The position numbers and the translations under genes were made by a program. A stretch of DNA of 64,000 bases from Pseudonocardia phyllosphaerae. GTDB lineage: Bacteria > Actinomycetota > Actinomycetes > Mycobacteriales > Pseudonocardiaceae. Below, piece by piece: positions 7,437 to 14,637 of this stretch (its first letter is position 1; each line of letters opens with the position of its first letter). Under the pieces are notes generated by a model, which saw only the letters and a program-made list of their open reading frames with translations, ran no database searches and was not told the DNA's origin. The stretch lies in assembly GCF_046546475.1 (NCBI RefSeq), contig NZ_JBKGXS010000009.1, forward strand, positions 62,001 through 126,000. The letters are read 5' to 3'.

Positions 7437-8939
7437 TCAGGATTTCGTCAAGACGGGCCTGCGGGACCGGACCGCGCGCAGCACCGGCGGCACCACGAAC
7501 AGCGCCACGACGACCGTGTAGACGATCACCGCGAGCGGGGTCGAGACCAGTGTCGTGGGGTCTCCGTCGGCGATCTGCAGTGCGCGGCGCAGCTGCAGCT
7601 CGGCGTCCGGCCCGAGGATGACGCCGATGATCGCCGGCAGCACCGGCAGCCCGAACCGGCGCATCAGGAACCCGACGGCGCCGATCGCCAGCAGCACCAG
7701 CAGGTCCACCGGCTGGCCGGACACCGCGTAGGCGCCGACGCAGGCGAAGAACAGGATCCCGGCGTAGAGGTAGGGACGCGGGATCCGCAGCAGCTTCGCC
7801 CACGCCGGGGCCAGCGGCAGGTTCAGCACCAGGAGCAGGACCAGGCCGATGTAGAGGCTGGCGATCAGCGTCCACACCAGGTCCGGCTCGCGCTCGAACA
7901 GCAGCGGGCCCGGCTGGATGCCGAACTGCTGGAACGCGGCGAGCATGACCGCGGCGATCGCCGTCGTCGGCAGGCCGAGGGTCAGCATCGTCGCCATCGT
8001 CCCCGCCGACGACGCGCTGGCCGCCGACTCCGGCCCGGCGACGCCCTCGATCGCGCCCTTGCCGAACTCCTGGGGGCGTTTCGACAACCGCCGCTCGGTC
8101 ACGTACGCCATGAACGTCGACATCTCCGCGCCGCCGGCCGGGATTGAACCGAAGCCGAACCCGATGAACGGGCCGCGCAGCCACGGCTTCCACGCCCGGC
8201 GCAGGTCCTCGCGGCCCAGCCACGGACGCCCGACCGGCACGACCTGCTGCGGGGTGCGGCGCAGGTGCGCGGCCACCCACAGGGCCTCGCCGACCGCGAA
8301 CAGCCCCACCGCGACGATGACGACGTCGATGCCGTCGGCCAGCTGCGGCACGCCGAAGGTCAGCCGCGGCTGACCGCCGATCGGGTCCAGTCCGACCAGC
8401 CCGATCGTCAGGCCCAGCGCCAGCGCGGCGAACCCGCGGACCCGGGACGCCCCGAGCACCCCGGTGACCGCCACGAACGCCAGCACCATGATCGCGAAGT
8501 AGTCCGGGGCGCCGATGTCCACGGCCACCGAGGCGATCAGCGGCGCCAGCACCACCAGCCCGGTGACGCCGACGATCCCGCCGACGAAGTGCCCGATCGC
8601 CGCCGTCGCCAGCGCCTGCGCGCCGCGCCCGGAACGGGCCATCGGGTTGCCCTCGATCGCCGCCATCACCGACGCGGACTCACCGGGGGTGTTGAGCAGG
8701 ATCGACGTCGTCGAGCCGCCGAACATCGCACCGAAGTAGATCCCGGCGAACATGATGAACGCGCCGGTCGGGTCGAAGGCGTAGGTCACCGGCAGCAGCA
8801 GCGCCACCGCCATCGCCGGGCCGATGCCCGGCAGCACGCCGATCGCGGTGCCCAGCAGCACCCCGACGGCGGCGAAGAGCAGGTTGCCCGGGGTCAGCGC
8901 GTGCGCGAACCCGGTGCCGAGCAGGTCGAACGTGCCCAT
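7437..8939 (-). CDS. tctA: tripartite tricarboxylate transporter, large permease subunit TctA
   Basis: The 500-residue protein is a full-length TctA with about 12 membrane segments and the family signatures GTAIGVLPGIGPAMAVALLLP near residue 30 and FGGSTTSILLNTPGESASV near residue 75. It works with the small permease TctB and the periplasmic binding protein TctC to import citrate or related tricarboxylates. Its ATG overlaps the TctB stop by one base, so it is last in the tctC-tctB-tctA operon. The divergent CitA/CitB-like two-component system probably controls it. Confidence 0.93.
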   Translation of the reverse strand: MGTFDLLGTGFAHALTPGNLLFAAVGVLLGTAIGVLPGIGPAMAVALLLPVTYAFDPTGAFIMFAGIYFGAMFGGSTTSILLNTPGESASVMAAIEGNPMARSGRGAQALATAAIGHFVGGIVGVTGLVVLAPLIASVAVDIGAPDYFAIMVLAFVAVTGVLGASRVRGFAALALGLTIGLVGLDPIGGQPRLTFGVPQLADGIDVVIVAVGLFAVGEALWVAAHLRRTPQQVVPVGRPWLGREDLRRAWKPWLRGPFIGFGFGSIPAGGAEMSTFMAYVTERRLSKRPQEFGKGAIEGVAGPESAASASSAGTMATMLTLGLPTTAIAAVMLAAFQQFGIQPGPLLFEREPDLVWTLIASLYIGLVLLLVLNLPLAPAWAKLLRIPRPYLYAGILFFACVGAYAVSGQPVDLLVLLAIGAVGFLMRRFGLPVLPAIIGVILGPDAELQLRRALQIADGDPTTLVSTPLAVIVYTVVVALFVVPPVLRAVRSRRPVLTKS

Positions 8940-9445
8940 CAGCCGAACACCCCCATCAGCGGGCCGCCGGGCAGGTCGACGCCGAGCACGGCGTCGAACA
9001 GCACCCAGGTGCCCAGCGAGACCGCCGCGGCGACGCCCAGGTCACGGACGGGCGTCCGCGAGCCGAGCGCCTGCGCGGCACCGAAGAACAGGACCGTTCC
9101 GGCGATCGGCCAGCCCAGCAGCGGGATCAGCAGCGCCGTCGCGACCAGCACCCCGGCGAGCATCGCCAACGTGCGCAGGTCCATCGGCACCGTCGGGTCG
9201 ACGTCCTCGCCGCCCTCGGCCTCGCCGTGCCCGCCCCGCAGGACGTCGAGGGCGAGCAGCACCGCGAGCAGCAGCAGCGCCGCACCGAGCACCAGCGGGA
9301 CGACCTGGGACCCCAGCGGGTCGCCCTTGGTCCCGCCGCCCCCGGACTCGGCCAGGGTGTCGACGACGACGAGCAGCCCGGCCGCGCCGAGCAGCGCCGC
9401 GACCCCCAGCTCGGCCCGTCCGCGGAGTCGTTCGATGATCGTCAC
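8939..9445 (-). CDS. tctB: tripartite tricarboxylate transporter, small permease subunit TctB
   Basis: 168 residues with four hydrophobic segments (near residues 13-30, 48-65, 95-125 and 140-160), the usual TctB size and topology. The GTG start at 9443-9445 overlaps the tctC stop as GTGA, a sign of translational coupling. A longer open frame upstream exists but lies inside tctC in another frame and is not used. Confidence 0.85.
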   Translation of the reverse strand: MTIIERLRGRAELGVAALLGAAGLLVVVDTLAESGGGGTKGDPLGSQVVPLVLGAALLLLAVLLALDVLRGGHGEAEGGEDVDPTVPMDLRTLAMLAGVLVATALLIPLLGWPIAGTVLFFGAAQALGSRTPVRDLGVAAAVSLGTWVLFDAVLGVDLPGGPLMGVFG

Positions 9446-10455
9446 ACCAGCCCCAGCCGTCGCAGGACCCGCTCCACGCGGTCGTTCTCCGAGCCCAGGA
9501 AAGCGCCGAACTCCGGCCCCGGGAGGTAGGCGTCCTGCCAGCCGTTGAGCTTCAGGACCTGCTGCCACTCCGGGGTGCGCACGAGGTCGGCGTAGGCGCG
9601 CTCCAGCTCCGCGCGGCCCTCCGGCGAGAGCCCCGGCGGGGCGACGACACCCCGCCAGTTCGAGAACTCCAGGTCCACGCCGGACTCGCGCAGCGTCGGG
9701 GCGTCCACCCCGGGTACCCGCTGCCCGGCGGTCACCGCGAGGACCCGCAGCGAGCCGGACTCGACCTGGTCGGCGAACTCGCCGAGCCCGGAGACCCCGA
9801 ACGCGACCTTCCCGCCGAGCACCGAGGCGAGCAGCTCGCCGCCGCCGTCGTAGGCCACGTAGTTGACCCGCTCCGGCGGCAGGCCCGCGCCCTCGGCCAT
9901 CAGCATCGGCGCGAGGTGGTCCGGGCCGCCGGGGGAGGAGCCGCCGCCGACGGGGGTGTGCGCGGGGTCGCGGCGCCACGCGTCGAGCAGCTGGCGGATG
10001 TCGCGGTACGGCGAGTCCGCCGGCACCACGACGATCTCGGTCTCCTCGGTGAGCCGGGCGATCGGCGTGGTGTCGGCCAGTGTGGAACGGGAGCGGTTGG
10101 AGTACACGCTGCCGACGACGCCGAGCCCCATGCTCATCACCAGCCGGTCGTTGCCCGCCTCGTTCACGGTGCGGCCCAGCCCGACGGTGCCGCCCGCGCC
10201 GGGCAGGTTGAACACCTCGACCGGCCCGGTGACCCCGGAGGTCTCCATCGCCTTCGCCGCGCTGCGGGCGGTGACGTCGTAGCCGCCGCCCGGCGCGTTC
10301 GGGACCAGCATCCGCAGCCCGCGCAGCTGGGTGCCGTCACCGCCGCCACCGAGTGCGCCGATCGCGGGCGGCGCCAGCAGCAGGGCGGCGAGCACCACCA
10401 CCAGCGTGCCGATCAGCGGGCCCACCCGGGCCCTGGTCGTCGTCGACCGAGTCAT
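9442..10455 (-). CDS. tctC: tripartite tricarboxylate transporter solute-binding protein TctC
   Basis: The 337-residue protein begins MTRSTTTRARVG with a hydrophobic signal segment (residues about 12-35) and then the TctC/Bug fold: LRMLVPNAPGGGYDVTAR, NLPGAGGTVGL, the variable domain, and a C-terminal LRVLAVTAGQRVPGVDAPTL block. It binds the tricarboxylate outside the membrane and delivers it to TctAB. The signal lacks a lipobox Cys, so it may stay attached by an uncleaved helix. First gene of the operon, divergent from the histidine kinase. Confidence 0.9.
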   Translation of the reverse strand: MTRSTTTRARVGPLIGTLVVVLAALLLAPPAIGALGGGGDGTQLRGLRMLVPNAPGGGYDVTARSAAKAMETSGVTGPVEVFNLPGAGGTVGLGRTVNEAGNDRLVMSMGLGVVGSVYSNRSRSTLADTTPIARLTEETEIVVVPADSPYRDIRQLLDAWRRDPAHTPVGGGSSPGGPDHLAPMLMAEGAGLPPERVNYVAYDGGGELLASVLGGKVAFGVSGLGEFADQVESGSLRVLAVTAGQRVPGVDAPTLRESGVDLEFSNWRGVVAPPGLSPEGRAELERAYADLVRTPEWQQVLKLNGWQDAYLPGPEFGAFLGSENDRVERVLRRLGLV

Positions 10456-10544
10456 GAGATCCCGTTCTCCCCATCGAAAACAGTGGCCCCTCGCGGGGGA
10501 CGAACGGAGTGTGTCGAGCGGAACCGGGCATGTCTGCCTTACCG

Positions 10545-10562
10545 CCACAACGGTCGTTGTGG
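10545..10562. promoter_or_regulatory. candidate operator for the tricarboxylate response regulator
   Basis: CCACAACGGTCGTTGTGG is a perfect 7-bp inverted repeat with a 4-bp centre, in the 146-bp divergent promoter region between tctC (start 10455) and the kinase gene (start 10602). It lies 28 bp upstream of the kinase -10 box. Response regulators of this type often bind such a site to control both directions; binding is inferred. Confidence 0.5.
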
Positions 10563-10589
10563 TCGTTTCGTTCACGCACCGTCGCGGCC

Positions 10590-10595
10590 TAGCCT
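10590..10595 (+). promoter_or_regulatory. -10 box of a leaderless transcript (histidine kinase gene)
   Basis: TAGCCT followed by exactly 6 nt and then the GTG start at 10602. This spacing is the signature of leaderless transcription in actinobacteria, and no Shine-Dalgarno sequence is visible. Confidence 0.5.
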
Positions 10596-10601
10596 TGCGG
10601 G

Positions 10602-12239
10602 GTGCGACGACGCGGTGATCCCCGGCGGCGTCCGGGCCGCCGCCCCGGGCGTTCGCTGGCGCGCCAGTTCCTGATCTGGCAGCTCGGTGTCGTCGTGCTG
10701 CTGCTCGGGGCGGTCGCTGCCCTCGCCGCGCTGCAGTCCGGGGAGTCCTTCCGCGACGTGCAGGGCCGCCGGATGCTGTCGGTGGCCGAGGACGTCGCGT
10801 CGGTGCCGACGGTGCGCGAGGCCCTCGAGACACCCCGCTACGACCTGCTGCCCTCGTTCGCGCGCAGCGCCGAGAACCTCTCCGGTGCCGACGGGATAGA
10901 GATCGTCGACGCGTCGATGATCGTCCGGACCTCCCCGGACCCGGCCCGGGACGAGCAGCGGTTCGACCCGGGTGCGAGCACCGCGCCGCACGGGCGGGCG
11001 TGGGTCGGCAACCCGGACGGGCGCACCGTCGTCGCGCAGGTGCCGGTGATCGGCGATCGCGGCGAGGTCGTCGGTCTGGTGTCGGCGGGGATCCGGGCAC
11101 CGTCGTTCTGGGGATCGCTGTTCTCGGTCGACCCGGAGTCGGTGGCGCTGCTCGGGCTGGCGCTCGGCGTCGGCGTCGCGGGGTCGCTGCTGCTGGCCCG
11201 GCGGGTGCGGCGCCAGACCCTGGGACTGGAGCCCGACGAGATCGTCGAGCTGGTGCAGCGGCGCGAGGCGATGCTGCTGGGGATCAAGGAGGGGGTGGTC
11301 GGGCTGGACACGGGCGACCGGATCACGCTGCTCAACCCGGTGGCCCGCGACCTGCTGGAGCTGCCCGGCGCCGAGCCGGGTGACCACGTCGCCGACCTCG
11401 GGCTCGACGACCGGCTGCGCGAGGTGCTCACCGGAGCGGCGGCGGGGGAGGACCAGCTGGTGCTGCGTGACACCCGTGCCCTGGTGCTCAACCGGATGCC
11501 GGTGCAGCTCGACGGCCGCGAGGTGGGCGCGGTGGTGACGCTGCGCGACCGCACCGAGCTGACCACGCTGCAGCACCGTCTCGACGCCTCGCACACCGTC
11601 ACCGACACGCTGCGCGCGCAGGCCCACGAGTTCTCCAACCGGCTGCACACCATCGCCGGGCTCACCGAGCTCGGCGAGCACGAGGAGGTGCGCCGGTTCG
11701 TCGCCGGCATCGTGGCGGCCTCGGAGGGCTGGCGCCGCGAGGTGTCCGCCGCCGTCGGGGACCCGGCGACCGCGGCGCTGCTGGTGGCGAAGAACAGCCA
11801 GGCCGCCGAACGCGGCGTGGACCTGTCCCTCGACCCGGACTCGCACCTGGACCCGATCGACCCCGACCGCGACGCCGAGATGTCCGCGGACCTGGTGACG
11901 GTGCTGGGCAACCTCGTCGACAACGCCGTCGACGCCGCGGCCGGGGCACCTGCCCCGCGCCGGGTGGAGATCGGCGTGACCGGCGGGGGCGACGACGAGG
12001 TGTGGATCGAGGTGCGCGACACCGGCCCCGGCGTGGCGTCCGGTCTGGCCGAGGAGGTGTTCCGGGCCGGGTTCAGCACCAAGGCCGCCGAGATCGGCGG
12101 CCGCGGGCTGGGCCTGGCCCTGGCCCGTCAGGCGTGCCTGCGCCGCGGCGGCGAGATCGCGGTGACCGGCGGCGGACCCGGTGCGGTGTTCACCGCGTCG
12201 CTGCCGCCTGCGCCGGTCCGGCAGGAGGTGACGACGTGA
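10602..12239 (+). CDS. CitA/DcuS-type sensor histidine kinase
   Basis: The 545-residue kinase has a short basic N-terminus, a membrane helix (about residues 26-46), an extracytoplasmic sensor region of about 130 residues, a second helix near residue 180-200, a PAS-like segment (GIKEGVVGLDTGDRITLLNP) and a kinase core. The phospho-acceptor is His342 in AQAHEFSNRLHT; N, G1 and G2 boxes are NLVDNAVDAA, DTGPGV and GRGLGLALAR. This matches the CitA/DcuS/DpiB family, which senses citrate or C4-dicarboxylates. It is divergent from tctCBA and overlaps its response regulator by GTGA. Sensing of the Tct substrate is inferred from context. Confidence 0.9.
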   Translation: MRRRGDPRRRPGRRPGRSLARQFLIWQLGVVVLLLGAVAALAALQSGESFRDVQGRRMLSVAEDVASVPTVREALETPRYDLLPSFARSAENLSGADGIEIVDASMIVRTSPDPARDEQRFDPGASTAPHGRAWVGNPDGRTVVAQVPVIGDRGEVVGLVSAGIRAPSFWGSLFSVDPESVALLGLALGVGVAGSLLLARRVRRQTLGLEPDEIVELVQRREAMLLGIKEGVVGLDTGDRITLLNPVARDLLELPGAEPGDHVADLGLDDRLREVLTGAAAGEDQLVLRDTRALVLNRMPVQLDGREVGAVVTLRDRTELTTLQHRLDASHTVTDTLRAQAHEFSNRLHTIAGLTELGEHEEVRRFVAGIVAASEGWRREVSAAVGDPATAALLVAKNSQAAERGVDLSLDPDSHLDPIDPDRDAEMSADLVTVLGNLVDNAVDAAAGAPAPRRVEIGVTGGGDDEVWIEVRDTGPGVASGLAEEVFRAGFSTKAAEIGGRGLGLALARQACLRRGGEIAVTGGGPGAVFTASLPPAPVRQEVTT

Positions 12240-12931
12240 GGGTCCTGGTCGTCGACGACGACTTCATGGTGGCCAAGGTGCACTCCGGCTACGTCGAGCG
12301 CGTGCCGGGCTGCACGGTCGTGGGGACGGCGCACTCCGGGGCCGAGGCGCTGCGCCTGGCCGCCGAGCTGGGTCCCGACCTGGTGCTGCTCGACGTGTAC
12401 CTGCCCGACGTGTCCGGCCTGGAGGTGCTGGGGCGGCTGCGCACCGGCTCGGGCGACGACCCGTTCGTGCTGGTCGTGACCGCCGCCGACGACCCGGCGA
12501 CGGTCGCCGCGGCATTGCAGGGCGGGGCACTGCACTACCTGGTGAAGCCGTTCGACGCGGCGTCGCTTGCCGCGCAGCTCGACCGGGCGCAGCGGACCCG
12601 GCACGACCTGGACCGGGTCCGCGGGCAGGACGACATCGACCGGCTCTTCGGGACCACGGTCGCCCCGGCCGCGTCCGCGGGCGGGGCGGAGCGGATGCCG
12701 AAGGGCCTCACGACGCCGACCGCCGAGCTGGTCGCCGGCGCGCTGCGCTCCGGCGAGCCCCCCGAGGGCGAGGACGACTTCTCCGCCTCCGAGGTCGCCG
12801 AGCTGACCGCACTGTCCCGGGTGTCGGCGCGCCGCTACCTGGAGCACTTCGTCGCGACCGGCAGTGCCACCGTCCGGCTGCGCTACGGCGGCACCGGCCG
12901 CCCGGAGCGCCGCTACCGCTGGACCGGTTAG
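12236..12931 (+). CDS. CitB/DcuR-type response regulator
   Basis: 231 residues: a receiver domain with the acidic pair VDDD at residues 5-8, phospho-acceptor Asp53 in LLLDVYLPDVSG and the Lys in LVKPFD near residue 104, then a linker and a C-terminal winged-helix domain (SASEVAELTALSRVSARRYLEHF). This is the CitB/DpiA architecture. The GTG at 12236 overlaps the kinase stop as GTGA, with AGGAGG just upstream. The likely targets are the tctCBA promoter and its own, through the palindrome at 10545-10562. Confidence 0.9.
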   Translation: MRVLVVDDDFMVAKVHSGYVERVPGCTVVGTAHSGAEALRLAAELGPDLVLLDVYLPDVSGLEVLGRLRTGSGDDPFVLVVTAADDPATVAAALQGGALHYLVKPFDAASLAAQLDRAQRTRHDLDRVRGQDDIDRLFGTTVAPAASAGGAERMPKGLTTPTAELVAGALRSGEPPEGEDDFSASEVAELTALSRVSARRYLEHFVATGSATVRLRYGGTGRPERRYRWTG

Positions 12932-12963
12932 ACCGGCTCGCAGTCTTAGACCGGCTCGCAGTC
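12928..12963. repeat. perfect 18-bp tandem duplication spanning two stop codons
   Basis: TTAGACCGGCTCGCAGTC occurs twice head to tail (12928-12945 and 12946-12963). The first copy supplies the stop of the plus-strand response regulator; the second supplies the stop of the minus-strand hydrolase. Confidence 0.95.
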
Positions 12964-13830
12964 GTCGGCGTGGTCGAGGACCAGCGTCGCGATCGTCGGC
13001 AGCAGCGACGGGACCAGCGCGTGCCCCAGCCCGTCGACCGCGACGGCCTGCGCGGCCGGCCCGATCAGGCCTGCCAGGTGCGCGGCGTGCGGCGGCGGGT
13101 ACACCGGGTCGTCCGGGCCCTCGACGACCAGCGTCGGCGTCGTCACCCCGGCCAGCTCTCCGGCCCGCTCGAACACGCCCGGATCGGCCTGGGCGTGCAC
13201 CACGGCGGGCTCGGTACGCCCGGCGTGCGCCATCTCCCGGCGTTCCTGGGCGGTCGTCCACGCCCGGTCGAAGCCGTCCGGGGCGCCGTGCAGACGGCGC
13301 CGGTACTCCACCCGCCAGACCAGCTCGCCGCGCTCGTCGCGGGCGTCACCGCGTTCGGTCCACATGCGGCGCACGTCGCGGGACGCGCGGGGCAGCGCAC
13401 CGGCGTACACCTCGTCCTCGGCGCCGAGTGCCGCGGTGCACAGCAGCGTCGCGCTGCGCAGCCGGCCGGGGGCGTCGAGCAGCAGCAGCTGCACCAGCCG
13501 GGCGCCGTCGCCGAAACCGACGGCGTGCACCTGCTCGACGCCGAGCGTGTCGAGCAGGGCAGGCACGTCGGCGGCCAGGTCGGCGACCTCGTAGGGGCGA
13601 CGGTCGAAGCCACGGGTGGACCGGCCGGTGTCGCGGTGGTCGTAGCGGATCACCCGGTGCCGCGCGCGGAGCAGCTCGACGAGCTCGTCGGGCCAGGACA
13701 GTCCCGAGGTGTCGGGGTCGGCGACCAGCAGAACAGGAGCCGGGCCACCACTCCCGGGCCCCGTGGTGAGCGCCGGGAGGTCCTCGGCCCACAGCCGGAC
13801 GCCGGGCTCGATCTCGACCTCGCGTTCCAC
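12946..13830 (-). CDS. alpha/beta hydrolase-like protein lacking the catalytic nucleophile
   Basis: The 294-residue protein has an alpha/beta-hydrolase fold: LLVADPDTSGLSWPDELVELLRARHRVIRYDHRDTGRS, the nucleophile-elbow region HAVGFGDGARLVQLLLLDAPGRLRSATLL, a cap, a conserved PDDPVYPP acid loop and GLGHALVP carrying the His. At the elbow the usual G-x-S-x-G serine is Gly107 (GFGDG), so the charge-relay nucleophile is absent. It may be a non-hydrolytic homologue such as a cofactor-free dioxygenase or a ligand sensor. The GTG at 13828-13830 is used as start; an upstream in-frame GTG would add eight residues. No clear ribosome site decides between them. Confidence 0.72.
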   Translation of the reverse strand: MEREVEIEPGVRLWAEDLPALTTGPGSGGPAPVLLVADPDTSGLSWPDELVELLRARHRVIRYDHRDTGRSTRGFDRRPYEVADLAADVPALLDTLGVEQVHAVGFGDGARLVQLLLLDAPGRLRSATLLCTAALGAEDEVYAGALPRASRDVRRMWTERGDARDERGELVWRVEYRRRLHGAPDGFDRAWTTAQERREMAHAGRTEPAVVHAQADPGVFERAGELAGVTTPTLVVEGPDDPVYPPPHAAHLAGLIGPAAQAVAVDGLGHALVPSLLPTIATLVLDHADDCEPV

Positions 13831-13858
13831 GAGGGGCCAGCCTGCCAGACACACACGA

Positions 13859-13890
13859 CGGCCCGGTCCGCGAGTGCGCGGACCGGGCCG
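13859..13890 (-). terminator. strong hairpin between mihF and the hydrolase gene
   Basis: A perfect 13-bp stem, CGGCCCGGTCCGC (13859-13871) with GCGGACCGGGCCG (13878-13890), and a 6-nt loop, about 105 nt past the mihF stop and 29 nt before the hydrolase start. It probably ends mihF transcription. Confidence 0.72.
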
Positions 13891-13907
13891 TGGTGGGACT
13901 GCGGGGT

Positions 13908-14015
13908 GTCGGCTCAGCCGACCGTGTCGTATCTGGCGGCTCAGCCGACCGTGCCGAACCTGTCGGCTCAGCCGACCGTATCGACTGTGTCGGCTCAGCC
14001 GACCTCGTCGATGAG
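13908..14015. repeat. four-copy 27-bp tandem repeat with an internal palindrome at the 3' end of mihF
   Basis: GTCGGCTCAGCCGAC (copy 2 begins GGCGG) starts at 13908, 13935, 13962 and 13989, an exact 27-bp period. Each copy holds a 7-bp inverted repeat and a stop codon in the mihF frame (Val-Gly-stop); copy 4 contains the real mihF stop. The other 12 bp of each unit are variable. It reads like serial duplication of the gene's 3' end. Confidence 0.93.
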
Positions 14016-14306
14016 GGCCTGGCGCTGACGGTCGCCCAGACCGGCGGCGCGGCGCGACTCGTCGACACCGGCCTTCTCGAGGACCTTCGAGACCTTCGCC
14101 GGGCCCCAGCCCGGGACGCTCTTGAGCAGGTCGGCGACCTTGGTCTTGCCGACGATCTGGTCGGTCTTCGCGCGACCCAGGACGGCGGGGATGGTCTCCT
14201 CGCCGCTCGCGATCTTGTCGCGGAGCTCCTTGCGGGCGGTGCGCGCGGCGGCCGCCTTCTTGAGCGCCTCCTGGCGCTGTTCCGGGGTCAGGGTGGGCAG
14301 GGCCAT
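13995..14306 (-). CDS. mihF: actinobacterial integration host factor (mIHF)
   Basis: 103 residues, the usual mIHF length of about 100-105. A helical N-terminus (LTPEQRQEALKKAAAARTARKELR) precedes the helix-two-turn-helix DNA-binding part with the hairpin motif LLKSVPGWGPAKVSKVLEKAGV and the ending ESRRAAGLGDRQRQALIDEV. mIHF is a nucleoid-associated protein that bends DNA and supports phage integration and global regulation. The ATG at 14306 has GAGGAGG about 8 nt upstream; a longer frame to 14498 lacks support. The locus is not the familiar gmk-pyrF context, so this may be a second copy. Its 3' end has been tandemly duplicated (13908-14015). Confidence 0.9.
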   Translation of the reverse strand: MALPTLTPEQRQEALKKAAAARTARKELRDKIASGEETIPAVLGRAKTDQIVGKTKVADLLKSVPGWGPAKVSKVLEKAGVDESRRAAGLGDRQRQALIDEVG

Positions 14307-14577
14307 CGCTGACGCCTCCTCTCGGTTCCACGCACCCCGGGATGGGGTGGCTTCGGATCGCGGATCGCGGTACAGCCTGGCAGAACACCCCGCACGACCT
14401 GCGGGAACCCCCTCACCGGGGCGTGTCGGCACCCGTCGGTGGCCACTCGGAGGGGGATCGGGGACTGCTCGCCGCAGTGAAGCGACCACCCACCGCAACA
14501 GCGCTTGCGAATTCGGTCACCCGGTGTATCCCCGCAGGTCAGCACGGGGACGGCCGCCGTTCCCGGCCCGGAAAGCG

Positions 14578-14617
14578 GACGAGCCCCACTCCGCCGGAGG
14601 GCGGAACGGGGCTCGTC
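14578..14617 (-). terminator. terminator hairpin downstream of the NADH dehydrogenase gene
   Basis: GACGAGCCCC (14578-14587) pairs with GGGGCTCGTC (14608-14617), and the inner TCCGCC/GGCGGA extends the stem with two mismatches. It lies 20 nt after the stop on the minus strand. Confidence 0.7.
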
Positions 14618-14637
14618 GCGGATGCCGGGCGGCCGCG

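Noticed and set aside
3701..7621. 1306-residue plus-strand frame across sfnG and the permease
   Set aside because: Composition is that of an antisense shadow (Asp/Arg/Gln/His-rich, no hydrophobic core), and the opposite strand has clear genes.
13908..14015. CRISPR or iteron-type replication origin
   Set aside because: Variable parts are only 12 bp and the last copy is a gene end; no DnaA boxes or replication gene nearby.
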